From assembly GCA_049600855.1 (NCBI GenBank), contig JBMYQA010000344.1:1-5971 (forward strand): 5,971 nt of DNA, read 5' to 3'. The DNA is from JBMYQA01 sp049600855. GTDB lineage: Bacteria; Bacteroidota; Bacteroidia; Cytophagales; Flammeovirgaceae. Positions 1 through 5,971 of the stretch are shown piece after piece (within the stretch, counting starts at the first letter, position 1; each line of letters starts with the position of its first letter). The notes beneath the pieces were generated by a model. The model was not told where the DNA came from. It made no database searches and saw only the letters and a list, made by a program, of their open reading frames with translations. The position numbers and the translations under genes are program-made.

Positions 1-52
1 TTGATCAATTAAGAAATTAAACTCAGCTAACAAATTACTGCTTTCACAATCA
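1..52 (+). promoter_or_regulatory. Upstream region of the phosphatase gene (partial)
   Basis: This is the visible part of the leader of the SpoIIE-type phosphatase gene. It is AT-rich and shows no Shine-Dalgarno-like purine run just before the ATG at 53, which is normal for Bacteroidota. An in-frame TGA at 2-4 rules out a start further upstream, and ATG 53 is the first ATG after it. Bases 1-8 read TTGATCAA, a perfect palindrome that occurs again at 3089-3096 upstream of the kinase gene. The promoter itself cannot be identified and may lie outside the window. Confidence 0.35.
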
Positions 53-2542
53 ATGGCTAAACAACTGTTTGGAAAGGAGATTACATTCAAAAGCATTGGA
101 GCGAAATTAAATTTTTCGTTTTCAATTACGACTCTTATTATCCTTTTTTTAACAGCAACTTTCTTCTGGTTTGATAACAGAGACTCTAAAATCTTCGAAA
201 TTACAGAGCAACTCAATCAAATTATGTTCAAAGTAGAACGGGCCTACAACCTAGAGAAAGATTTCTACATCGAAGAGACCATCAATCCCGATTTTTACGA
301 AACAGGAAAAAGTAAGTATGTCAATCGGCATAGCGAGTTACTGCAAGAAATTCGAGAAGAATTGCAAATCTTGCAAGAGCAAGATGAGTTGAATGAAGCT
401 GAAATTGTGCAGCACATTGATGATGCGGTGAAAGGGATAGATCAATTTGAAATTGCTTTTGATAGTTTAGTAAAGCTCACCGTAAGAAGAGGTTTTAAGA
501 GTTATGGGGTTGAAGGGGATATGCGCAGAGCTATTGGGCGAGTAAGTAATTCAGGTTATCAACTGGATGAAGCTAAGGTATTATCCATTCGTAGAAGTGA
601 AAAAGATTACATCCTTCGAAAAGATGACACTTACGTACAACAATTGCTCGATAAGGTAAAGGATTTGGATGCACATGTGTGGGAAACCGTAAAATCTGAA
701 AGTGGCAGAGCGTACATCTCAAATGCACTAGAGCAATATCGGGGCTTTTTCTTAGAGTTGGTGGAGTTAGATCAAGTTATTGGTTTTCAAAAACATACGG
801 GTTTACGACAGCGATTAGGGAATTTATCGGAAAGCTTAACAGATACCATTAGTGATATTGAAGAAAAGGTGAATGTACGTGCAAACTCCATGAGGCAAAG
901 CATTGAGTTGGTCGTTATTGCCCTTTTCATTGTGTTCATCGCGATTAATTTTATGCTCAGCTATTTTACCACGAAAAGCTTGAGCGCTCCCATCGAAAGA
1001 TTATCCAAAGGGATTCATGAAGTGATTGAATCTAATTTTGAAGCTGAACCTCATTTGGATGATTCGGATCGGAGAGATGAAATTGGACAATTGTCGGAAG
1101 ATTTCATTGTCATGTTGTCGAAAATGAAGGAGCATACCAGCCAAATTATGCGGCAACAAGAGCGTTTGGGGTGGGCTTATGAAGATATTCAACTGTTAGG
1201 AACCTTAGGAAAAGACATCACATCAACCCTGATTATTGATGAAATTATCGAGCTGGTACAGCATAATTTGCAACAGCTCATGGATGCTACTGTATTTTGG
1301 ATTGGCGTATATAATCCCAAATCAGATGCATTAGATTATAGAGGAGGGGTATTAGGCAAAGAACAAAAGGCAGCCACATTTAGTCAAAGCATTTTAGAAA
1401 CGGATAAGCTGGGAGTATGGTGCTTTAAAAATGAAGAAGAAGTCATTATCAATGACTTGGATGCAGAAGCAGAACTGTATAAAAACTTCAGTTCTGCCGA
1501 TGGCGAACAAACCAAAAGCATTGTATATGTTCCGCTAATTGCTAAGGATAAAGCCTTAGGGGTGTTTAGTGTACAACACCATGACGTTAATTTTTTTAAC
1601 GAAGTACGGTTAAATCTGATTCGGAGCTTGGCTTCATATACTGTTGTTGCCATTGATAATGCCTTAATTTATCAAAATCAAGAAGAACTGATTGAAGAAC
1701 GTACCGCTAGAATTAGAGAACAAAGCGAGGAAATTGCAGCTCAAAAAGAAAAAATTCAACATTCGTACGAAAATCTAGCGAAAACTTCTCAGAAAGTAAC
1801 GGCAAGTATTAACTATGCCAAAAGAATACAAGAAGCGTTATTGCCCAATCGAAAAGCCATTCAAAAAGCCTTTCCAGAGTCGTTCGTCTTATTTAAACCA
1901 CGCGATATTGTCAGTGGCGATTTCTATTGGTTTAATCGAAAGAATGATTTAACCTTTTTAGCCGCATTGGATTGTACTGGACATGGTGTGCCTGGTGCAT
2001 TTATGAGTATGATTGGTAATGAGTTATTGAATGAAGCGATAAACCGTGCTGGTTTAACAGAACCCGGCCAAATTCTGGAACACATGCACAAAGGGGTGCG
2101 TAAAGATTTGAGGCAATATGAAACGGAAAATCGTGATGGGATGGATATGGTGATTTGTACGATAAACAAGCAAAACTCAGAACTCAAGTTTGCTGGCGCA
2201 AATAATCCAATCATTTACATTCAAGATGATGAGTTGTTTGTGATTAAAGGAAATCGCTTTCCCATAGGTGGAAAGCAACGAGAAGTAGAACGCAACTATC
2301 AACAACATACCATAGACATTTCTAAGCCTACCATATTTTATTTGTGCTCTGATGGTTACCAAGACCAATTTGGTGGGCGCGATGGGAAAAAGTTTATGGT
2401 CAAGAAATTTAGGAAACTGCTCTATGCCATCCATAACCTGCCTATGGATGAACAAAAAGAAATTTTGGAATCTACCCTGACCAAATGGATGAATGGCACG
2501 CGCCAAGTAGATGATATTTTAGTGATGGGTATCCGAGTGTAA
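53..2542 (+). CDS. Membrane sensor HAMP-GAF-SpoIIE (PP2C-type) serine/threonine phosphatase
   Basis: An 829-residue sensor phosphatase, complete in the window. Order of parts: membrane segment 1 at about residues 20-40; an extracytoplasmic helical sensor at about 41-282; membrane segment 2 at about 285-306; a HAMP linker from about 310 to 370; a GAF-like domain at about 390-540; a charged coiled coil at about 540-580; and a SpoIIE/PP2C domain from about 583 to the end. The catalytic core is intact: RDIVSGDFYW (Asp623), DCTGHGVPGAFMS (Asp640), DGMDM (Asp695/Asp698), SDGYQDQ (Asp767) and DD at 820-821, the usual metal-binding acidic positions. By family it removes phosphate from Ser/Thr of STAS-type anti-anti-sigma proteins or similar partners, at the inner face of the membrane. 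No STAS protein, anti-sigma kinase or sigma factor is in the window, so the substrate is unknown. The sensor has two EKD(F/Y) motifs (68-71 and 183-186), suggesting a doubled helical bundle. A strong hairpin 33 bases after the stop suggests it ends its own transcript. The family call is firm; the signal and target are not known. Confidence 0.93.
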   Translation: MAKQLFGKEITFKSIGAKLNFSFSITTLIILFLTATFFWFDNRDSKIFEITEQLNQIMFKVERAYNLEKDFYIEETINPDFYETGKSKYVNRHSELLQEIREELQILQEQDELNEAEIVQHIDDAVKGIDQFEIAFDSLVKLTVRRGFKSYGVEGDMRRAIGRVSNSGYQLDEAKVLSIRRSEKDYILRKDDTYVQQLLDKVKDLDAHVWETVKSESGRAYISNALEQYRGFFLELVELDQVIGFQKHTGLRQRLGNLSESLTDTISDIEEKVNVRANSMRQSIELVVIALFIVFIAINFMLSYFTTKSLSAPIERLSKGIHEVIESNFEAEPHLDDSDRRDEIGQLSEDFIVMLSKMKEHTSQIMRQQERLGWAYEDIQLLGTLGKDITSTLIIDEIIELVQHNLQQLMDATVFWIGVYNPKSDALDYRGGVLGKEQKAATFSQSILETDKLGVWCFKNEEEVIINDLDAEAELYKNFSSADGEQTKSIVYVPLIAKDKALGVFSVQHHDVNFFNEVRLNLIRSLASYTVVAIDNALIYQNQEELIEERTARIREQSEEIAAQKEKIQHSYENLAKTSQKVTASINYAKRIQEALLPNRKAIQKAFPESFVLFKPRDIVSGDFYWFNRKNDLTFLAALDCTGHGVPGAFMSMIGNELLNEAINRAGLTEPGQILEHMHKGVRKDLRQYETENRDGMDMVICTINKQNSELKFAGANNPIIYIQDDELFVIKGNRFPIGGKQREVERNYQQHTIDISKPTIFYLCSDGYQDQFGGRDGKKFMVKKFRKLLYAIHNLPMDEQKEILESTLTKWMNGTRQVDDILVMGIRV

Positions 2543-2575
2543 CAGAACGGCTACCTACTTACTTAAAAAATGAAA

Positions 2576-2608
2576 AATCCCAAACTCATGAAGTTTGGGA
2601 TTAGTTTT
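2576..2608 (+). terminator. Intrinsic terminator after the phosphatase gene
   Basis: A perfect 11-bp inverted repeat, AATCCCAAACT at 2576-2586 and AGTTTGGGATT at 2592-2602, closes over the 5-base loop CATGA. An A-run precedes it (2573-2577) and a short T-run follows (TTTT at 2605-2608). It begins 33 bases after the phosphatase stop. The stem is long and GC-containing, but the T-tract is short, so termination may be incomplete. The A-run on the left would give a T-tract on the other strand, so it may work in both directions. Confidence 0.8.
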
Positions 2609-2632
2609 CTGGCACGGATTACTGTCCCAGAA
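2607..2632. repeat. Hairpin directly after the terminator
   Basis: TTCTGG (2607-2612) pairs with CCAGAA (2627-2632). Inside, after one C-C mismatch, ACGG (2614-2617) pairs with CTGT (2622-2625), including one G-T pair, over the tetraloop ATTA. The left arm shares two bases with the terminator T-run. It could be a second terminator stem or the first element of the structured region. Function is not known. Confidence 0.45.
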
Positions 2633-2681
2633 TATTTAACTACTTTAAAAAGATGCAATTTGGATATGCCTACTAGTTAGT

Positions 2682-2751
2682 GTTTAAAGCCCACTAGAAA
2701 TGCAGCTTAGCCTAAATGACCTCGTGTTTAGAAAAAGTGGGCGAGTTTAAC
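2682..2751. repeat. Nested stem-loop, 70 bases
   Basis: GCCCACT (2689-2695) is the exact reverse complement of AGTGGGC (2736-2742). The stem continues outward: GTT and AAA at 2682-2688 (one T bulged) pair with TTT and AAC at 2746-2751, with GAG bulged at 2743-2745. Inside the 40-base loop, CTAAA (2712-2716) pairs with TTTAG (2727-2731). The nested layout resembles a structured RNA more than a simple terminator, and no T-tract follows. This is inference from pairing by eye; folding energy was not computed. Confidence 0.4.
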
Positions 2752-2810
2752 GTGCAAGAGTTACGAATAAACCCACCACACTTTTAATAAACGATTGGTT
2801 TGATAAAAAT

Positions 2811-2862
2811 GAAGTGAGTAGCCCACAGCATCGCAATGGTATGAGGAAACTAGACTCACTTC
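2811..2862. repeat. Long-loop inverted repeat, 9-bp arms
   Basis: GAAGTGAGT (2811-2819) is the perfect reverse complement of ACTCACTTC (2854-2862), with 34 bases between. AG at 2820-2821 can also pair with CT at 2850-2851 if two bases bulge. Only one base separates it from the next perfect inverted repeat, so the two stems could stack end to end in an RNA. Confidence 0.45.
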
Positions 2863-2863
2863 G

Positions 2864-2894
2864 GTAAAGTACGATTCCCGTTCTTGTACTTTAC
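2864..2894. repeat. Perfect 9-bp inverted repeat with 13-base loop
   Basis: GTAAAGTAC (2864-2872) and GTACTTTAC (2886-2894) are exact reverse complements around a 13-base spacer. No T-run follows on the + strand, so it does not look like an ordinary terminator. It may be a protein-binding operator (two half-sites 22 bases centre to centre, about two helical turns) or an RNA stem paired with the adjacent one at 2811-2862. Confidence 0.5.
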
Positions 2895-2973
2895 AAAGAC
2901 ACTTTGGTATTCAGCAACTAATTTTAAAATCGCATTGGGCATTTGATTTTTTTCTGCTTTCTTTTACAAGTAT

Positions 2974-3022
2974 AAATGCTATTTAGGGAAATGATGAAGC
3001 ACTTTCATAAGTGCTGGCATTT
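2974..3022. repeat. Two-part hairpin with TCAT loop
   Basis: AGCACTT (2998-3004) and AAGTGCT (3009-3015) form a perfect 7-bp stem over the tetraloop TCAT. An outer 6-bp helix, AAATGC (2974-2979) with GCATTT (3017-3022), closes around it, leaving a large one-sided bulge on the left. The 3' part is followed at 3021-3040 by a sequence related to that which follows the terminator at 2601-2620. Confidence 0.45.
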
Positions 3023-3083
3023 AGTTAATAGGCGCGGATTTACAACTCATAACACCACACACAATTAAGTCACTTCTTGCATT

Positions 3084-3109
3084 TTACCTTGATCAAGAGA
3101 ATAAGGTAA
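3084..3109. promoter_or_regulatory. Inverted repeat and palindrome ahead of the kinase gene
   Basis: TTACCTT (3084-3090) and AAGGTAA (3103-3109) form a perfect 7-bp inverted repeat with a 12-base spacer. Overlapping its left arm is a perfect 10-base palindrome, CTTGATCAAG (3088-3097). It lies 54 bases before the preferred ATG of the kinase. It could be an operator or a leader hairpin that affects expression of the two-component operon. The palindrome core TTGATCAA also occurs at the left edge of the window, upstream of the phosphatase. Regulatory function is inference. Confidence 0.35.
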
Positions 3110-3163
3110 GGCGATTTTGTGCTGTTCCAGCGATTTGTTGTTACACCTATTTATGTTTATTTC

Positions 3164-5068
3164 ATGGAAAGAACACGAGTTACAACACTCACTTTGGGAA
3201 TTGCGCTATTTTTTACCACTAGCTTATCGACTGACTTATTGGGGCAATGTGATTGCGCCATTGCCAAACAAACCCGCAAAGAGATTTCCAAAAACTTGAG
3301 GAAAAACGACCTTGAGGCGGCTAAAAATCTGGCTCAAGGTCTGATTGATGGAGAAAATGCAGCTTGCCATGTCGTCGGCTATCGGTATATGGCCGCAATT
3401 TTTATAGATACGCATGCATTAGATGCCGCAAAAGCGGAACTAGATAAGGCTTTAGACGTGTTTTTAAGTGATTGTGATAGCAGTACATGGTTGGCGCTGC
3501 AGGTGTTGTATGCACAACTGTATGCAAAAAAAACGGATTACGAACGGGCAATAAACTTGGCCACTGAAGTATTAGGAATAGCTGAGCAGCAAGATGATTA
3601 CCTGAGTCAACAGCGCTTATTGAACATCATGGCAACCATTTTTTCGCGGATTAATCAAACCGATAAAGCGTTAAGCTATAACCTTCGCAACCTGAAGCTC
3701 ACGCAAGCTCATCAAGATACTGCTGCGATGTTGCGCATGCTTGCTAATTTATCTGCAAACTATGGTACGCTCTATGAGAAAGCAGGAGAACATGCCGAAC
3801 ATTACGATTCATTGAAGGCCAAGAACCAAGCATTACTCCAACTAGCTTTGAAAGCCAGGGATACCTCATTTATAAAAAATGCCTATTTAATTACTTCAGG
3901 TCAATATTATTTAAAAGGTCAGCATCAAAAAGCGATTCTTTATGCCGATAGCGCTTTGGCTTTAGATTACCTCCATCCAAGCAAACGAAGAACGCCCTAC
4001 ATCCGCAAATCGGCACACGATAAGAAGGGATTTGCGTACATCGGATTAGCGGATGGCAAAAATGCACGTATTGCTGGAGATTCGGCCTTGTTTTATGCCC
4101 AACAAATTGACGGACCTGTAGGCATCATTAGTGCAATGGAAAAGCAGTATGCAGGCGAACGACTGATGGGAAATTACAAAGAGGCATTGGAAATCTATGT
4201 GAAATTATCGGAATTAGACGATAGTTTGCTGTCCTTAAATCGTTCTATTCGCATTAATGAGTTGGAGCAACAATATGAAAAGGCCAAAAATGAGAATACG
4301 ATTAAGGAACTCCAACAGAAACAAGAAATCGATGGCTTACAAATTAAGTTACTGGGTGTGGGAATTGCCTTTAGTGTGATTGGTTTGATCGCTGTATTAT
4401 TGTATTTTAGACAACGAAATCTTAAAAATAAGACCCGTATTTTACAAGCCGAACAGCGACTTAATCGAAGTCGGATGAATCCTCATTTCTTTTTTAATGT
4501 GTTGGCAGCCATCCACGCAGAGATGTTGTCTGGAAAGCGTAAAGAAGAAACAGCGGAACACCTTGCCCAAAGTACTAAAATTATGCGGCAGTCGCTCGAA
4601 AGTTCCTATCACGACCTCATTTCCATTGAAGAAGAAGTGGCTTTTTTAGAGAATTATATCGCTTTACAAAAACTGTTGCATGGCGATAAGTTTGAAGCGC
4701 ATATTCACATAGACGAGGTGCTTGATCCTACTGAAACGTTAATTCCAAGTATGCTCACGCAGCCTTTCGTAGAAAATGCCATAGCACATGGGTTGAATGG
4801 ATTAGCACAAAAAGGAGAAATACATATTCATTTTACTGAAAAGAATGGTAAATTAGAAATTGGTATTGATGATAATGGGAAAGGATTAACAAGTGGAAGT
4901 GTGGTGCAGTTTAATCATCAATCACGTGCCTTACAAATCACGCAAGATCGGATTTTCCTCTTAGGAAAAATGAGGCAAGTAAAAGGTTTAGTTGAAATCG
5001 AAGAAAAAAGGCAACAGCAAGGAGTGAAGGCCATTATCCATGTTCCACTGATGTATGAAGCTGTATGA
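3164..5068 (+). CDS. Exported-TPR sensor histidine kinase, LytS/YehU (His_kinase) type
   Basis: A 634-residue membrane sensor kinase. I start it at ATG 3164 because this gives a clean signal peptide: MERTR, a hydrophobic run at about 6-23, then DLLGQC with likely cleavage at Gly27-Gln28. An in-frame GTG at 3119 would add 15 residues in front of it. After cleavage come TPR-like helical repeats (about 30-350, clearest near 146-180), a coiled coil (about 358-395), one membrane segment (about 396-418), then the cytoplasmic kinase. The H-box MNPHFFFN carries the likely phospho-accepting His441. The N-box is QPFVENAIAHG (Asn538) and the G1 box is DDNGKGL (569-575). By family it autophosphorylates on His and passes phosphate to a LytTR regulator, here the next gene, whose start overlaps its stop by 4 bases. 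Odd points: the segment after the N-box lacks the glycines of a classic G2 box (SRALQIT), and the Arg often found in the 'klRf' motif is Leu (KLLHGDKF). The ligand is unknown. Confidence 0.92.
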   Translation: MERTRVTTLTLGIALFFTTSLSTDLLGQCDCAIAKQTRKEISKNLRKNDLEAAKNLAQGLIDGENAACHVVGYRYMAAIFIDTHALDAAKAELDKALDVFLSDCDSSTWLALQVLYAQLYAKKTDYERAINLATEVLGIAEQQDDYLSQQRLLNIMATIFSRINQTDKALSYNLRNLKLTQAHQDTAAMLRMLANLSANYGTLYEKAGEHAEHYDSLKAKNQALLQLALKARDTSFIKNAYLITSGQYYLKGQHQKAILYADSALALDYLHPSKRRTPYIRKSAHDKKGFAYIGLADGKNARIAGDSALFYAQQIDGPVGIISAMEKQYAGERLMGNYKEALEIYVKLSELDDSLLSLNRSIRINELEQQYEKAKNENTIKELQQKQEIDGLQIKLLGVGIAFSVIGLIAVLLYFRQRNLKNKTRILQAEQRLNRSRMNPHFFFNVLAAIHAEMLSGKRKEETAEHLAQSTKIMRQSLESSYHDLISIEEEVAFLENYIALQKLLHGDKFEAHIHIDEVLDPTETLIPSMLTQPFVENAIAHGLNGLAQKGEIHIHFTEKNGKLEIGIDDNGKGLTSGSVVQFNHQSRALQITQDRIFLLGKMRQVKGLVEIEEKRQQQGVKAIIHVPLMYEAV

Positions 5069-5808
5069 ATATTCTCATAATTGACGATAATGAACCGATT
5101 CGATCAGGCTTAAAAAAGCAACTTGCCTCATTGAGACCTGAGGTGCAAGTGGCTGAGGCAAATACCGTAAAAACAGGCTTGCAAGCGATTGAAAATAACA
5201 ACCCTGATATTTTGTTCTTAGATGTCGAAATGTCTGATGGTACAGGAATGGATTTACTGATGCAGTTAGGGGAACATCAATTTCAACTCATCTTTGTCAC
5301 CGCTTATAATCATTATGCGGTAGAAGCTTTTCGATTCAGTGCCATCGACTTTTTGTTAAAACCCATTACGATGGATGAATTAGCACCTGCCCTTGAAAAG
5401 GCAGAGAAACAGATGCAACACCATCAATTTCAAATGCAATTAAAAATTTTAAATGAGCATTTGATGGGCTTAAGGCAGCAGGAGAAAAAGATTGTATTGA
5501 AAGATCAAGAAAATGTCCATTTTGTAAAAGTGGGACAAATTATACGTTGTGAATCTGATGGGCCTTACACGCATTTCTTTTTAGAAGATGGAAATGAGTT
5601 AATCATCTCTAAAAACTTGAAAGGCTATGAGAAACTATTGGCAGGATATGGTTTTTTCCGTTCCCACCATTCGCACTTAATCAATATTCATAAAATCCAA
5701 AAGTTTTGTAAAACAGATGGCGGGTATCTAATTATGGAAGATCAAGCGATGGTTCCCGTTTCTACACGCAAAAAGGAGGCTTTATTGAGACGTTTAGAAG
5801 AAATGTAG
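5065..5808 (+). CDS. LytTR-family response regulator
   Basis: A 247-residue two-domain regulator. The receiver domain (about 1-115) has every expected residue: acidic pair Asp7-Asp8, phospho-acceptor Asp53 in LFLDVEM, Thr79, Phe96 and Lys99 followed by Pro100. A helical linker (about 105-140) leads to a LytTR DNA-binding domain (about 143-247) with the family features FFRSHHSHLINI and, near the end, VPVSTRKKE. Phosphorylation by the kinase encoded just upstream should promote dimer formation and binding to promoter DNA. The ATG lies inside the kinase stop (ATGA), so translation is probably coupled and the pair is co-expressed. There is no separate ribosome-binding site. Its targets are unknown; the hairpin-rich region before the kinase is an obvious place to look for autoregulation, though I found no clear LytTR direct-repeat site there. 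No clear terminator follows it. Confidence 0.95.
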   Translation: MNILIIDDNEPIRSGLKKQLASLRPEVQVAEANTVKTGLQAIENNNPDILFLDVEMSDGTGMDLLMQLGEHQFQLIFVTAYNHYAVEAFRFSAIDFLLKPITMDELAPALEKAEKQMQHHQFQMQLKILNEHLMGLRQQEKKIVLKDQENVHFVKVGQIIRCESDGPYTHFFLEDGNELIISKNLKGYEKLLAGYGFFRSHHSHLINIHKIQKFCKTDGGYLIMEDQAMVPVSTRKKEALLRRLEEM

Positions 5809-5894
5809 ATCGGTAGCGGTAGGTTATTTTATGGAACAGACTTATATTTATTGTATTTTTAGGAGAGTAATAAGGCAGTTTAAGAGTTATATTA

Positions 5895-5971
5895 ATGAAA
5901 ATACGTTCGACAAATTTGGGAGAAAGGACTAAAGTAGCATGGAAGGGAAAGGAAATTGAGACAGGTATTTA
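5895..5971 (+). CDS. Start of a MOSC-domain protein, YiiM-like (partial, runs off the window)
   Basis: An open frame starts at ATG 5895 and is still open at the window edge (25 codons plus two bases). Its first residues, MKIRSTNLGE, and a little further on WKGKEIETGI, resemble the N-terminal strand and the WKGK...TGI(F/Y)K segment that begins MOSC-domain proteins of the YiiM type. The family binds a molybdenum cofactor or carries sulfur from it; YiiM relatives reduce N-hydroxylated bases. The conserved Cys and the rest of the domain would lie beyond the window, so activity cannot be judged. It lies 86 bases after the regulator stop, in the same direction, with an AT-rich leader. It may have its own promoter and probably has no functional link with the two-component system. 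The call rests on recalled family resemblance over only 25 residues. Confidence 0.6.
   Translation, partial: MKIRSTNLGERTKVAWKGKEIETGI

Larger units (their letters stand above)
2543..3163. other. Gene-free, hairpin-rich intergenic stretch
   Basis: About 620 bases separate the phosphatase stop from the kinase ATG. I see no credible protein gene on either strand. The stretch instead holds a series of inverted repeats: 2576-2602, 2607-2632, 2682-2751, 2811-2862, 2864-2894, 2974-3022 and 3084-3109. It also holds two related copies of a short sequence (2601-2620 and 3021-3040). The first hairpin is best read as a terminator for the phosphatase gene. The rest could be a small structured RNA, a long structured leader of the kinase operon, or the remains of a repeat element. 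No known RNA family was recognised. A good match to the Bacteroidota -33/-7 promoter (TTTG ... TAnnTTTG) was not found. Confidence 0.6.

Noticed and set aside
1001..2506. Several open frames of 63-109 codons on the minus strand inside the phosphatase gene.
   Set aside because: They are antisense to a well-conserved coding region, have no domain features and no plausible start context.
2610..2625. TGGCACG at 2610-2616, like the -24 element of a sigma-54 promoter (and the related GGCGCGG at 3031-3037).
   Set aside because: The GC expected ten bases after the GG is absent at both places (TG at 2623-2624, CA at 3043-3044), so neither fits a -24/-12 promoter.
2942..2978. Possible Bacteroidota promoter: TTTG at 2942-2945 with TATAAATG at 2971-2978.
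   Set aside because: The spacer is 25 bases, longer than usual, and the second box matches TAnnTTTG poorly.
2890..3045. Three copies of TTTACAA at 2890, 2963 and 3039, spaced 73 and 76 bases.
   Set aside because: The same 7-mer also occurs inside the kinase gene, so chance in AT-rich DNA is enough to explain it.
3240..3260. Possible lipoprotein signal at LLGQC of the kinase.
   Set aside because: The residue before Cys is Gln, which does not fit a lipobox; cleavage before Gln by signal peptidase I fits better.
5831..5932. A 33-codon open frame starting at ATG 5831.
   Set aside because: It is short, has no recognisable features, and overlaps in another frame the better-supported start at 5895.

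Overview
The window looks like a piece of a Bacteroidota chromosome (Flavobacteriia, Cytophagia or a related class). Reasons: AT-rich sequence, starts without a clear Shine-Dalgarno site, a signal peptide ending in the G|Q style common in this phylum, and typical signalling families of the phylum. These are a HAMP/GAF/SpoIIE-type phosphatase, a TPR-containing LytS-type kinase with the MNPHFFFN H-box, and a LytTR response regulator. No gene could be placed to species level.

Layout, all on the + strand. (1) Bases 53-2542 encode a two-pass membrane sensor with a PP2C/SpoIIE phosphatase output; all expected metal-binding aspartates are present. (2) A strong 11-bp hairpin at 2576-2602 ends that unit. 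It opens a gene-free stretch of about 600 bases that is unusually rich in inverted repeats, with seven hairpin-capable elements between 2576 and 3109. It also holds two related copies of a sequence containing GGCRCGGATT, exactly 420 bases apart. (3) Bases 3164-5068 encode an exported-sensor histidine kinase (signal peptide, TPR repeats, one membrane segment, LytS-type kinase). Its stop overlaps by 4 bases the start of a LytTR response regulator (5065-5808), so the two form a translationally coupled two-component system. (4) At the right edge, from 5895 and running off the window, is the beginning of a gene whose first 25 residues resemble the N-terminus of MOSC-domain proteins of the YiiM type.

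Working model. The kinase senses something at or outside the cytoplasmic membrane through its TPR domain, phosphorylates Asp53 of the regulator, and the LytTR domain then binds target promoters. The upstream phosphatase is a separate transcription unit. By family it would dephosphorylate a serine/threonine-phosphorylated STAS-type protein, but no such partner is in the window. Whether the two signalling units talk to each other cannot be decided from sequence. The least explained part is the structured gene-free stretch 2576-3109.
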